Assembly: GCA_037444575.1 (NCBI GenBank)
Contig: JBBIME010000008.1
Location: forward strand, 186,001 to 250,000
Length of the DNA stretch: 64,000 bases
Origin: Bacteriovorax sp037444575
Lineage (GTDB): Bacteria > Bdellovibrionota > Bacteriovoracia > Bacteriovoracales > Bacteriovoracaceae
Reading direction: 5' to 3'
Position numbers and translations under genes: made by a program
Shown here: in pieces, positions 26,701 through 34,326 of the stretch
How the letters are laid out: every line of letters begins with the position of its first letter
Position numbering within the stretch: position 1 is the first letter of the stretch
The notes under the pieces: model-generated
The model's database searches: none
Seen by the model: the letters and a program-made list of their open reading frames with translations, nothing else
Told to the model about the DNA's origin: nothing

Positions 26701-27432
26701 CAAAAAGAATCCGAAAAAATCTACAGTCAAGATCACCACAATGAATGGCCTTTCGTTGGTGAAGTTGTCGCAAACAATCTAAAAGTTCGCTACGCTGATC
26801 ATTTGCCACAAGTTTTAAAAGGTGTGAGTTTCAAAGCAACTGCGGGTACAAAAGTCGGGATCATCGGAAGAACAGGCTCGGGTAAGAGTACACTCTTTCA
26901 AACGCTTTTTCGTTTTATTGAATTAGAAGAAGGTCACATTTTAATAGATGATGTCGATATTGCCACTGTTCCTCTTGAGACATTGAGAAAGAAGATCGCA
27001 ATTATCCCTCAGGATCCAACACTCTTTATGGGAACAATTCGTAATAATCTTGATCGCTACAGTGAATATGACGATGAACAAGTCAATGCGGTTTTAAAAC
27101 ATGCAGGGCTTTGGTCTTATATTGAAACACTTCCTAATGGTATTCACTCTGAGGTCATTGAAGGCGGACAAAATTTCAGTCAGGGGCAAAAACAACTTTT
27201 GTGTTTAGCTAGGGCCCTTCTCATCAATGCCAAAATTATTATTATGGATGAGGCGACTGCGAGTGTAGATGTGCAGACAGATGCACTTTTACAAAAGGTT
27301 ATTCGAGAAGAGCTCCAAGGAGTTACTATGTTGATTATTGCCCATCGCCTGGAAACGGTCCGCGACTGTAATCAGATTATTGAAATTGATGCTGGGGAAT
27401 CTAAGGTTATTAGAGAAGAGTTGGGGGCCTAA
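23761..27432 (+). CDS. ABCC/MRP-like full ABC exporter (TMD-NBD-TMD-NBD)
   Basis: 1223 residues holding two complete halves on one chain, as in eukaryotic MRP proteins and unlike most bacterial half-transporters. NBD1 has Walker A VGSVGSGKST, signature NLSGGQKQRVGLARA and Walker B LVLLDDPLSAVD, where the catalytic Glu is Asp, as in MRP NBD1. NBD2 has Walker A IGRTGSGKST, signature FSQGQKQLLCLARA and Walker B IIIMDEATASVD with Glu present. One ATP site is therefore likely non-hydrolytic. The N-terminal part lacks the extra TMD0. Substrates of the family are organic anions and conjugates. The GATase gene follows after 3 bp. Confidence 0.9.
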   Translation: MKFFKNLFFMEVSPLIRKGKTSTIVESDMLSLPEYLNPRNSVFPEEEINWITPSGHLWSVIKIAKLKLRPAYSWYFASTLFSLLSPLLVHRFVTMIGMGITQTNLYQALIAGILLGFCGIMAGLCMQHYFFHALGAQQIVTNILSKKIFSHSLKLTMQARGKNQIGDVVNYMSSDSDAIADFTFIFAELSSSFVLVVGVVSMLFYFLGLTAIAALIAFFSLAPLTKYVAKKFTTLEEDMMSFRDKRVTLMTQALNAIRVVKYFAWEKSVEKEVMEIREKELMSRRKLARSEAISGLGYTAVSTIVLFIALATHALRGEKIDAALIFTCVSLFGLIEGPFGNLSYSISRLTNAKVGAGRILKFLSQEKLETEHVVKDESLADSIDTVGVELKNVSAYFEDKEKSVLKDINIKINPGESLAIVGSVGSGKSTLLYTILKEMKLSNGSIHFSSGVKPKISYLPQEAYIINSTLLENILFGEKDKAAEINKALYLSCMEEDLKKFKAGLKTEIGEKGVNLSGGQKQRVGLARAFLSDPQLVLLDDPLSAVDVDTEKLLCERLLFGEWKKKTRIVVTHRLSHLHLFDKVLFLQDGAVSYIGTFDEVLQNSKEFFDFYSEHSKSDSQNESEILISENRKVSNTFLDDEGRITIDEDREVGAVQKTIYFDYLKSLGGTDDKTRPWILAVLIIGAIVVALAPLVSKSWLSYYSSHQLEWKAINAIGIYGLLGIGVLVVGLLNNFFWLDRGIKAGKNMHDKMLVSVLRAPVRFFDSTPVGRIIQRFSRDIESVDVYLQWSFISVVSCILQVIVSICLISTLVPLMIFVIVPILYAYYIIQKNYRTPAREAKRFDSVARSPRYSHFKETLQGLVVIRSYSKESWFLESFFDKLAESQRMFYSHYMLNRWFSSRIPLIGGIVSMATAIGITLSAYYGLMTAGTAGLVTLYSLSFWGYLNWGVRMFADIESRMTSIERLKFFANIPPESSVIQKESEKIYSQDHHNEWPFVGEVVANNLKVRYADHLPQVLKGVSFKATAGTKVGIIGRTGSGKSTLFQTLFRFIELEEGHILIDDVDIATVPLETLRKKIAIIPQDPTLFMGTIRNNLDRYSEYDDEQVNAVLKHAGLWSYIETLPNGIHSEVIEGGQNFSQGQKQLLCLARALLINAKIIIMDEATASVDVQTDALLQKVIREELQGVTMLIIAHRLETVRDCNQIIEIDAGESKVIREELGA

Positions 27433-27435
27433 CTA

Positions 27436-28110
27436 ATGAAAGTTTTAATTATTCAACATGAGGATACAGTTCCCGCAGGAAGCGTTCTGGAATGGATCAA
27501 ACGACATCATTTCGAGTATAGAGTTCACTTTTTTTCAAAGGGAAATCTAAATGAAAATGAGAAATTTGATTTGATTTTTATTTGTGGCGGAGAAGTCAAC
27601 GTCGATCAAGAATTTGAATTTCCCTGGTTAGTAGAAGAAAAGAAATTCATTAGTTCTGCGATTAAGAAAGGATCAAAAATAGTTGGTTTGTGTTTGGGAG
27701 CTCAACTCCTGGCAGAAAGTCTTGGTGGAAGAGTTTTTAAAGCTTCAAATTGGGAGATTGGTTGGCACAAAATAACATTATTGGAAAGCAATCAGGTCTT
27801 AGCAGTTCTAGAGTGGCACGGTTATCAGTTTAGTTCTCCTCCTGGATCCATTAGAATAGCTGAAAGTGAATGTTGTACTGATCAAGGATTTAAGTGGGGA
27901 GAAAATATTTTGGCCTTTCAATTTCATCCTGAGGCGACAGAGGAGTGGATCGTGGAATTCACTAATCGCTCTGAGCTTCCTCAAGATGAAAAACATGTTC
28001 AAACTAAATCAGAAATTCTAAACAACCTTCAGTTTCAAATTAAAATGAAAGAGTGGTTTTTTTTACAGCTGGATTATTTTACAGCTTCAATATTAGCTGA
28101 AACAACATAA
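27436..28110 (+). CDS. Class I glutamine amidotransferase-like protein
   Basis: 224 residues. The GATase1 triad is present: Cys86 in GLCLGAQLLA (nucleophile elbow), His164 and Glu166 in FQFHPEATEEW. The fold matches stand-alone GMP-synthase-like amidotransferases and gamma-glutamyl peptide hydrolases. Co-transcribed with the ABCC transporter. Since MRP-type transporters often move glutathione or glutamate conjugates, a hydrolase acting on gamma-glutamyl compounds would fit, but this is speculation. Its 3' end overlaps the convergent arsM gene by 37 bp. Confidence 0.82.
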   Translation: MKVLIIQHEDTVPAGSVLEWIKRHHFEYRVHFFSKGNLNENEKFDLIFICGGEVNVDQEFEFPWLVEEKKFISSAIKKGSKIVGLCLGAQLLAESLGGRVFKASNWEIGWHKITLLESNQVLAVLEWHGYQFSSPPGSIRIAESECCTDQGFKWGENILAFQFHPEATEEWIVEFTNRSELPQDEKHVQTKSEILNNLQFQIKMKEWFFLQLDYFTASILAETT

Positions 28111-28865
28111 TCGGTGACAGGTGTTCCTGGCGCCCATTCACTAATAAAAGATTTGCTTTCATCTTTTGGAGTGATTTTAATTTCTTTGAAGCCTGAAGCT
28201 TTCAGCATTTCTTCTACTTCAGTTATTAAAGAAGCACCGGCCATACACCCTGTGAAAAGAGTGAGGTCCTGGCGAATAGCATCCGGTAATTCTGCGAAGG
28301 CCACGACATCGGAAATTGCTAATCGTCCGCCTTTTTTTAAAACGCGATAGCAATCGTTAAAGACCTTTTGCTTATCTGGTGAAAGATTGATCACGCAATT
28401 AGAAATAATGACATCGACAATTCCGTCAGCTACTGGAAGGTTTTCAATTTCTTCCAGTCGAAATTCTATATTTTTAACATTTGTTTTTTCAGCATTGATT
28501 CTTGCTTTAGAAATCATCGATGGAGTCATGTCTACTCCAATGACGTGTCCTGTGTTTCCAACTTGCTTGGAAGCCAAAAAGCAATCAAACCCGGCCCCGC
28601 TTCCAAGATCGAGAACTGTTTCACCTTCTTTTATATTGGCGATGGCCTGTGGATTTCCACAACCAAGTCCTAAATTGGCACCCTCTGGAACAGAACTCAT
28701 TTCAGCTAGTGAATAACCCAGGGCCTTTGATATTTCTTCGGCCGTAGCAGGAGTCGTAGGACTACAGCAGCTCGTGCTGCAACCACAGCGATCAGATTCA
28801 ACGATACTTGCATATTGCTTGCGAACAGCTTGTCTAATTTCATCTTGCTTAACTTTTCCAGTCAT
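28074..28865 (-). CDS. arsM: Arsenite methyltransferase
   Basis: 263 residues. Class I SAM methyltransferase with motif I VLDLGSGAGFDCFLA and motif post-I VIGVDM. The N-terminus has Cys27, 29, 33 and 34 (CGCSTSCC). The conserved arsenic-binding cysteines appear in GFDCFLA, ISNCVINLSPDK and FTGCMAGA. It methylates As(III) to volatile or less toxic forms. No arsR, arsB or arsC is adjacent. Transcription looks controlled by a MerR-type promoter immediately upstream. Confidence 0.9.
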   Translation of the reverse strand: MTGKVKQDEIRQAVRKQYASIVESDRCGCSTSCCSPTTPATAEEISKALGYSLAEMSSVPEGANLGLGCGNPQAIANIKEGETVLDLGSGAGFDCFLASKQVGNTGHVIGVDMTPSMISKARINAEKTNVKNIEFRLEEIENLPVADGIVDVIISNCVINLSPDKQKVFNDCYRVLKKGGRLAISDVVAFAELPDAIRQDLTLFTGCMAGASLITEVEEMLKASGFKEIKITPKDESKSFISEWAPGTPVTDYVVSANIEAVK

Positions 28866-28888
28866 AATGTTCTCCTTGAGATAAGGTC

Positions 28889-28920
28889 ATTATAAACTCT
28901 GTAGTATAGTACAGAGTCAA
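28889..28920 (-). promoter_or_regulatory. MerR-type promoter/operator of arsM
   Basis: On the minus strand -35 TTGACT and -10 TATAAT are separated by 20 bp instead of 17. A 22-bp dyad with perfect 8-bp arms (ACTCTGTA ... TACAGAGT, 28896-28917) fills the spacer. Over-long spacer plus dyad between the two boxes is the hallmark of MerR-family activator promoters. The arms are very close to those of the E. coli zntA (ZntR) promoter. The regulator gene is not adjacent. Confidence 0.75.
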
Positions 28921-29006
28921 GCAACATTAAAATAATATAAAACTGAACTAGTTCGGGCGTGTTTTGAGGGTAATTTCGGGAATTGTATTTGGGAGAAATC
29001 AATGGC

Positions 29007-29033
29007 AAAAAAGCCCAGATTATTATTCTGGGC
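29007..29033 (-). terminator. Intrinsic terminator
   Basis: Stem GCCCAGA/TCTGGGC with a 7-base loop, followed on the minus strand by six T. It ends the transcript of the secreted-protein gene at 29102. Confidence 0.8.
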
Positions 29034-29101
29034 CCCTTTGATTTTTGAGTTTAGTTTTCGAATCGTTACTTGAGGTCTTGATTCGTGATTTGAAATAAAA
29101 G

Positions 29102-29578
29102 TTACCGATTGAACTCAACACAACGAACAGGACCCGGCTGTTCTATGGCACCAGACTGGATATAGCCAAAAAATCCGCTATATTGGAAACCGTAATTAGG
29201 ACTACTTGCCGATGAAGTCCAAAACCAGTTTTGTATACCTGGCAATACCTCACGAAATCCATATGTATCAGCTCGCTCAAAATCCTCACGTGTCGGTAGA
29301 CTTACTCCTAGTTGGTTACATAAAGCTACAGCATCACTTTGTATGTATCGACGTTTAAGTGTTTGCCCCCAAATTAGACCATCTGGTCCCATCCAAGCTT
29401 CGCCCAAGTTGGTGTGCTTAACCCGTTCAAAGATCACGCCTTTAGTTGTGATACACTTGGTACCGATTTGAGTATTTTGGTGATCAATTGATGAGCAGGA
29501 GACAAGTGGATACTCATCAGAGAAAGCAAATACTGCTGTTGAGGTTAATAGTGTTAATACCAAAACAAATTTATTCAT
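29102..29578 (-). CDS. Secreted DUF1566-like protein
   Basis: 158 residues from Met at 29578, chosen over an upstream Met at 29626 because it opens a signal peptide (MNKFVLVLTLLTSTAVFAFS) and follows a G-rich ribosome site. The body has the DUF1566/Lcl-type pattern: GLIWGQTLKRRYIQSDAVALCNQLGVSLPTREDFERA, then WFWTSSASSPNYGFQYSG and a final VRCVEF. This is a C-type-lectin-like or FGE-like surface fold. Function unknown. Terminated by a good hairpin at 29007-29033. It lies just outside the integrase end of the mobile element. Confidence 0.75.
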   Translation of the reverse strand: MNKFVLVLTLLTSTAVFAFSDEYPLVSCSSIDHQNTQIGTKCITTKGVIFERVKHTNLGEAWMGPDGLIWGQTLKRRYIQSDAVALCNQLGVSLPTREDFERADTYGFREVLPGIQNWFWTSSASSPNYGFQYSGFFGYIQSGAIEQPGPVRCVEFNR

Positions 29579-29780
29579 ATGACAATCCCCCAATGTTAAT
29601 TCATTTCCTATTTTACGAGGAAACACTTGTTGTTCATCAGACTTTGGTTATAGATAACAAATCGACACATGAGTATCCAATATACATTAAATAAGCAAGC
29701 AGTCATTGGTTTGACCATCGAAGAAAAAAAGTGTGATAAGTTATTTGGGAGAGTTTTAAGTATTTGTTATATGCTTGATG

Positions 29781-29818
29781 AAAAAATGGAGCGGGTGTGC
29801 ATAAAATTGCATCCCGCT
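29781..29818 (-). terminator. Terminator after the integrase gene
   Basis: Stem AGCGGG/CCCGCT extended by TGCA/TGCA across a small bulge, followed on the minus strand by six T (29781-29786). It lies 50 bp beyond the integrase stop codon. Confidence 0.6.
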
Positions 29819-29868
29819 GTTATTGTTAATCTTTTAAATTATATGGCAAGTTTTGGGTGTTGAAAACG

Positions 29869-30966
29869 TTATTTTTGGAAAAGATTTACTACATTTCCAG
29901 TTTCAAATTCTCTAGGTAGCGTAATTCCTAAAGATTCAGTTGCTCCATGAGTATCTTGCGCAACTAGTCTTAGATATCTCATAGTTGTTTTAATTGTAGC
30001 GTGACCGACAATAATCATTACTTTTGCCAAAGGAACTCCTTTTAAAAGCATTTGAGTAATGAAAGTTGCTCGTAGATCATGGAACTTGATTTCTGTGATA
30101 CCGATTGATCTACAGAAGTCTCTTGTGATTTTTGCTTGTCTTCCATCCAACCATTCTTCGTATTGTTCTAAAACTCTTTCGTTGTTAGTTGTGTTTAGGG
30201 CCTTTAAATTTCTAAAGAACATTTCAAGTTCATTGGAGATAGGAATATAGCGATTTTTTGTACTTTTAGTTGGCCCTAGGCCATCTTTGATTCCCCAGCT
30301 TTTTGTAACTGAGATTACTTTATTTTCAAAATCTATGTCCGTCCAATTCAATGCCACGAGTTCGCCATTTCGCATTCCTGTTAGAATTGCGAGAACCCAA
30401 TGATTATAAAATGGATGGTTTTGAAATTTTGCCTCATAAAGTAGAGTATCAATTTCGGTTCGGTTTAAAACGTGTTGTTTAGCTTCTGGAACTTTAATAT
30501 TAATTCCTTTTGCGGGATTTCGATTTATAAGTCCTTCATCGATGGCCATTGATAGAATTCTTTTAATTTGCTTTAAAACACTTCGTCGACCATCAAGACC
30601 GAGTTTTTGTATTCTATTAAAAATTAATTCGTGAATCATAGCCCCTGTAATTTGATCTAAAAAATATTCACCAAATGCAGGATTTATCCAACGATTCAAA
30701 TTGCCTTCGTAGCCAGAGATTGTGCTTTTTCTAAATTCTAATCTCATTCGCTTGATACAGGTTTTACTCCATTGATTCCATGTTTGGCGATTGGGATTAT
30801 TTCTTAGAGCTAAAAGATCCATTCGCAATTCTAATTCAATTCTTTTTGCCAAGGTCATAGAAGTGACACTTCTTCTTTTTCTGTTGTATTGTTTTCCATT
30901 AATACTTGCGGTGGCGACAACCGTGTAAGTTGTTTGACCATTTTTGGTTTCGGGATAAATTGGCAT
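29869..30966 (-). CDS. Tyrosine site-specific integrase
   Basis: 365 residues. An N-terminal arm-binding domain precedes a SAM-like core-binding domain (about 65-150). The catalytic domain has Arg199 (LTGMRNGEL), Lys in GPTKSTKNR, His296 and Arg299 (FHDLRATF), His322 (VGHATIKTT) and nucleophile Tyr331 (MRYLRL). All catalytic residues are intact, so it should be active. It is the terminal gene of the mobile element and lies 2 bp after the excisionase-like gene, the usual phage or ICE order. Confidence 0.95.
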   Translation of the reverse strand: MPIYPETKNGQTTYTVVATASINGKQYNRKRRSVTSMTLAKRIELELRMDLLALRNNPNRQTWNQWSKTCIKRMRLEFRKSTISGYEGNLNRWINPAFGEYFLDQITGAMIHELIFNRIQKLGLDGRRSVLKQIKRILSMAIDEGLINRNPAKGINIKVPEAKQHVLNRTEIDTLLYEAKFQNHPFYNHWVLAILTGMRNGELVALNWTDIDFENKVISVTKSWGIKDGLGPTKSTKNRYIPISNELEMFFRNLKALNTTNNERVLEQYEEWLDGRQAKITRDFCRSIGITEIKFHDLRATFITQMLLKGVPLAKVMIIVGHATIKTTMRYLRLVAQDTHGATESLGITLPREFETGNVVNLFQK

Positions 30967-30968
30967 AA

Positions 30969-31253
30969 CTAATTCTCCATTGCTTGAAGAACTTCGTTTA
31001 AGTCAATTTTTCTGAACCTCAATCTACTGCCTAATTTATAAAATTTTACTCGTGCTCTATGAACTAAAATTCTTAAAGCGTTTGGAGTAATGCTTAAATA
31101 TTTGGCAGCTTCACGCGAGTTATACCATTGTTCCTTCTCATCTAGTTTTTGATCTGATTTTTGATTTTTAAAGAACAAATCTGAGGGGGACTCCCTCAGA
31201 TGATTTGTATAATATCTATTTTTTCTATTTGTGTAATTAACTTTTTTGGTCAT
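30969..31253 (-). CDS. Excisionase-like helix-turn-helix protein
   Basis: 94 residues. The C-terminal half is a MerR/excisionase-type winged helix: WYNSREAAKYLSITPNALRILVHRARVKFYKLGSRLRFRKIDLNEVLQAM. The N-terminal half is basic. Directly upstream of the integrase gene, so a directionality factor for excision is likely. Confidence 0.82.
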   Translation of the reverse strand: MTKKVNYTNRKNRYYTNHLRESPSDLFFKNQKSDQKLDEKEQWYNSREAAKYLSITPNALRILVHRARVKFYKLGSRLRFRKIDLNEVLQAMEN

Positions 31254-31271
31254 TAAATGAACCTCTTTTAT

Positions 31272-31577
31272 TTAAGAAATTGAGATACCAACGAAACTAG
31301 CGATAATTTCGTTGACTTTTTTTTGCTCTCCTTCTTTTGATATGTATTCTCTGGTTTTATTGTGGCCACGCACAAATATTTCTTGGCCTTTCTTTAAATG
31401 AACATGGCAGAGTTCTGCCAATGTTCCAAAGACTACAATTTTCTTCCAGACTGTTTTATTTTCATCATCCGTTGTACCTACTGATAATTCACAAATCGGA
31501 AGTGTATTTTTTCCGTAGCTAAGTTTAGGATCAACTCCTAATCGTCCATTTATTAATTCTTGTTTCTTATTTTCCAT
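31272..31577 (-). CDS. ssb: Single-stranded DNA-binding protein
   Basis: 101 residues with an OB-fold of the SSB family: NGRLGVDPKLSYGKNTLPICELSVGTTDD, then WKKIVVFGTLAELCHVHLKKGQEIFVRG. The acidic C-terminal tail of chromosomal SSB is missing, as in short plasmid and ICE forms. It would protect transferred single-stranded DNA. Overlaps the upstream gene by 11 bp. Confidence 0.88.
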   Translation of the reverse strand: MENKKQELINGRLGVDPKLSYGKNTLPICELSVGTTDDENKTVWKKIVVFGTLAELCHVHLKKGQEIFVRGHNKTREYISKEGEQKKVNEIIASFVGISIS

Positions 31578-31947
31578 CTTTACCTTCCTTTAAAATGTTC
31601 ATCTTCTTAACTAAAAATTCCCCCATGCTTAGGGATGTTGAATTTTTTAGATTGTACTCGTCGAGATGCTTTTGAACTCTCTCCATATCGGAGAGAGTTG
31701 CTTCTTGAATTCGTTCAAGGTCTTTAGTTGTTAATTTAGGGATAGCGTAAATGGCCAAGTCCTTGAACGTAATTTCTCTGCCGTAGGCACGCTTATTCGC
31801 TTCGTGAATAAGCGATATAATGTTTTCAAGCACAGCTTGATCCTTGCTCAGATCAACAAAGAATTTCAGTTGTTCTTTGTTGATTTGAGTCTCTCTTCTC
31901 TCGGATTTCTTTCTTCCTCTCTTATTTATTTTTATTTCTGCTTCCAT
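31567..31947 (-). CDS. Small basic protein, possible relaxosome accessory factor
   Basis: 126 residues, strongly charged, with a basic N-terminus (NKRGRKKSERRETQINKEQ) and predicted long helices. The segment REITFKDLAIYAIPKLTTKDLERIQE could hold a ribbon-helix-helix or helical DNA-binding unit. It lies between ssb and the 125-bp inverted repeat, where conjugative elements usually encode MobC or TraM-like oriT-binding proteins. No family match is claimed. Confidence 0.55.
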   Translation of the reverse strand: MEAEIKINKRGRKKSERRETQINKEQLKFFVDLSKDQAVLENIISLIHEANKRAYGREITFKDLAIYAIPKLTTKDLERIQEATLSDMERVQKHLDEYNLKNSTSLSMGEFLVKKMNILKEGKDGK

Positions 31948-31977
31948 TTTATTAATTCTCCTTTTTGTTTTTTATTT

Positions 31978-32102
31978 CCTGCCAACCCCGTTTAGTTTTT
32001 CTATTTTTGCCAAATTGACTCCATCTATCTTCAGCTTACGTGAGAGAGAGGGAGTCAATTTGATAGGCAAAAATTCTTCTACGATTCTACGGGGTTGGCA
32101 GG
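31978..32102. repeat. Nested inverted repeat, candidate oriT
   Basis: Three nested perfect arm pairs in a 231-bp non-coding gap. Outer: CCTGCCAACCCCGT (31978-31991) with its complement at 32089-32102. Middle: TTTTTGCC (32004-32011) with 32066-32073. Inner: AAATTGACTCC (32012-32022) with 32051-32061. The 28-base centre includes a GA-rich run. A third, direct copy of the inner motif, AATTGACTC, lies at 32170-32178, and GGACA repeats lie at about 32119-32155. There is no T-tract fitting a terminator of the resident transcripts. Position beside relaxosome-like genes suggests an origin of transfer; a plasmid-style replication origin is the alternative. Confidence 0.6.
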
Positions 32103-32178
32103 GATAATTTTTTAGTACCGGACACATTGGACACACAAAAGAACCACAACGGACATTTATCAGGGACGTAATTGACTC

Positions 32179-32901
32179 TTAATGAACACCTCCAAAAAAT
32201 TCTATAAATGATATGTTTTTATTCATGACGAGGCCTGAACCATTTTCAAAACTAGGTTTAGTTTTTGCCATTAGTGGACATGAAAATAAGAATATTTTTT
32301 TGTTGTAATCAGTTCCTAGTACTTTTTTTACGATGGCATCGTAGTTTAAAAGAAGCTCATGATCGGGAAAAAAATAAAGAGCATGGTTGTAGTAATCACT
32401 TTGTAGATAAAACTTTGCTTTATCTACAATTCTACTTTTCTCTTTTTGATGAAGTTCTAATTCAATTGCTGCTTGAAAAAATCTACCTTTAAAATTGCCT
32501 TCTATCCTGGCATCAGGAATAAATTCATTAATACCAACAATGCCTTTTCCTTTTTTTATTTGATGTTCAAACTCGATAGATTTAAAAACATTATCAAATT
32601 TTAAAAGCTCAACTCCCAAGGAGGTAACTTTTGAATCATGATAAAGGGTACCTGAATTAAGCAGTGGTCTTATATCAGGACAAAGTTCTTTAATGGCCAG
32701 ATTTCCTAAATAGACATAATTCTTTTTATTCCAAGGATCGCGATAAATTTCAATGAGCTGTTTTTTCTGTAATCTTTTTAAAAGTTTTTGAGCTGAAGAA
32801 TGACTTCTGTTTTGATTAGAAAATTGTATTAAATTTTCTATGTCTAAGATTCTCCAAGTGATTAATGGAGATAAAAATTTTCGTTGTTCGATACTTAGCA
32901 A
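32179..32901 (-). CDS. Replic_Relax (replication-relaxation) family protein, candidate relaxase
   Basis: 240 residues. A winged-helix-like N-terminus (SSAQKLLKRLQKKQLIEIYRDP, about 36-57) is followed by a domain with FIPDARIEG (Asp130) and FFQAAIELELHQKEKSRIVDKAKFYLQSDY. The spacing of PD, ElE and K resembles the PD-(D/E)xK-like core of Replic_Relax (PF13814) proteins found on plasmids and conjugative elements. Located between the candidate oriT and the coupling-protein gene (0 bp gap), the slot normally taken by the relaxase. Nicking activity is inference. Confidence 0.65.
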   Translation of the reverse strand: MLSIEQRKFLSPLITWRILDIENLIQFSNQNRSHSSAQKLLKRLQKKQLIEIYRDPWNKKNYVYLGNLAIKELCPDIRPLLNSGTLYHDSKVTSLGVELLKFDNVFKSIEFEHQIKKGKGIVGINEFIPDARIEGNFKGRFFQAAIELELHQKEKSRIVDKAKFYLQSDYYNHALYFFPDHELLLNYDAIVKKVLGTDYNKKIFLFSCPLMAKTKPSFENGSGLVMNKNISFIEFFGGVH

Positions 32902-34326
32902 TTAAGCTCCTATAACCGTATTATCTAGGTTGGTTTTGTTTTCTTGATCAGGTGAGGTTTTTTTAACTAAAGGAGGAGGCTGAATTTCGATCTTCCTATT
33001 TCTAATATTTAGAAGATCAATCTTTGTAGGATTGTGCTGAAGTAAAATACATTGGCCGACTCTTAGATTTTTAATAATGTCAGGATGAACCAAATTTTCA
33101 TTAACCTCGCGTTCTGTTCCTTTTGATTGTCTTTCTCCATCTTCCATCGTATGGGTGTATTTTTTCGTGATGATCGTTCCAATAGCATTTGAGAAGAGTG
33201 AGGCCGATTGATCCAATCTTTGTTTTAATACAAAGAGATTGGAAGCATTTTCAATAATCTGTTCGGTTAATTTGGGGTCGACTCTGTCAATATCAGAAGC
33301 AGATTGAACGGCCATATATAATTGGATGCCTGCACCCCTACATTTATTTTGTAGTTCAATAAATCGCGGTGTAACTAATGCTCCAAACTCATCAAAGAAA
33401 ACAGAAATAGCATTTTTCATTGATTCATGAGAATTTACTGACTTTGTTAATTGCCAGTAAGAATTGTAAAGAAGTTCGCCTAAGAATATTTTTCCTAAGG
33501 CCATGGCTGTTTCGCCATAGCCTTGTGTAGATAAACCAATATATAAGCAGGCCTTCTTTTTTCTAATCTCAGAGAAGGTTAAAGTCTCAGCATCATCAAC
33601 TAATAATTTTCCAAAGTCTGATTCAACTAATGATTCAAGTTTGGTTTCAAGCCCAAGAGTTTTATCTGATTTATGCTTTTCTTGAAGCTCTGTTAAAATA
33701 CTGCTAAGACTAAAAGTTATTTTCTTCTTTTGAAGTGAAACTAAGATATCTCTTAATGTTTTTTGAGCAATGTCTTTATAAAATTGTTCTGACCAATCAA
33801 AAGCACACATGATTCTATCAACGACTTGGTTGATGCTTCCTTCTTTTACGGGATTTAGTTTAATCACTTCGCTATAGTGTTCAGAGAAAATAAAACATTC
33901 TCTATCGTACAGTTCGCACAGCTTTTTAAATGTTAATAATGCCTCTAGGTCTCCCTTAGGATCAAAGAAGATAACTGGTAATCCTCTTTGAAGAGAGTAT
34001 TCTTGTAAAATAGAGATGAGATTTGTTTTTCCAAATCCTGCGGCCCCAACAATAAAGTTATGCTTACCAAAATCAATTTCAGAAAGATTTAAAGCTCTCT
34101 TTTGATTAGTTGCATGGCCCAAGGCCTTTACGTCATTTGTTTGCTTTTTGGACTTTAAATGCTTGTGCTCAATTTTTTTTAATTCGGGATCAGCATTAGT
34201 TAATTTATTCCAGATATATTTTAGCAATGACCATAGGCCTTTAAGTGTAATTTTTGCAACTTCATGGATAATTTCAACGAGAGGAGTAACTAAATCTAGC
34301 CCGTCTGATTTTTGGGGGTTACTCAT
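32902..34326 (-). CDS. Type IV coupling protein (VirD4/TraD-like ATPase)
   Basis: 474 residues. Walker A GAAGFGKT at 94-101, the FFDPKGDLEALL strand, Walker B ISVFFDEFGAL (Asp312-Glu313) and the typical late motif RGAGIQLYMAVQSASDI. The N-terminus has only an amphipathic stretch and no clear pair of transmembrane helices, so this is a short or soluble-type T4CP. It would deliver the relaxosome to the secretion channel. Overlaps the lipoprotein gene upstream by 8 bp. Confidence 0.88.
   Translation of the reverse strand: MSNPQKSDGLDLVTPLVEIIHEVAKITLKGLWSLLKYIWNKLTNADPELKKIEHKHLKSKKQTNDVKALGHATNQKRALNLSEIDFGKHNFIVGAAGFGKTNLISILQEYSLQRGLPVIFFDPKGDLEALLTFKKLCELYDRECFIFSEHYSEVIKLNPVKEGSINQVVDRIMCAFDWSEQFYKDIAQKTLRDILVSLQKKKITFSLSSILTELQEKHKSDKTLGLETKLESLVESDFGKLLVDDAETLTFSEIRKKKACLYIGLSTQGYGETAMALGKIFLGELLYNSYWQLTKSVNSHESMKNAISVFFDEFGALVTPRFIELQNKCRGAGIQLYMAVQSASDIDRVDPKLTEQIIENASNLFVLKQRLDQSASLFSNAIGTIITKKYTHTMEDGERQSKGTEREVNENLVHPDIIKNLRVGQCILLQHNPTKIDLLNIRNRKIEIQPPPLVKKTSPDQENKTNLDNTVIGA

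Noticed and set aside
29669..29863. 64-codon plus-strand ORF next to the integrase gene
   Set aside because: No ribosome site, and it contains the hairpin and A-run that form the integrase terminator on the other strand.
28921..29868. tRNA target or att direct repeats at the integrase end of the element
   Set aside because: A sequence resembling a T-loop near 29055 has no acceptor or anticodon arms, and I found no repeat shared with the other end.
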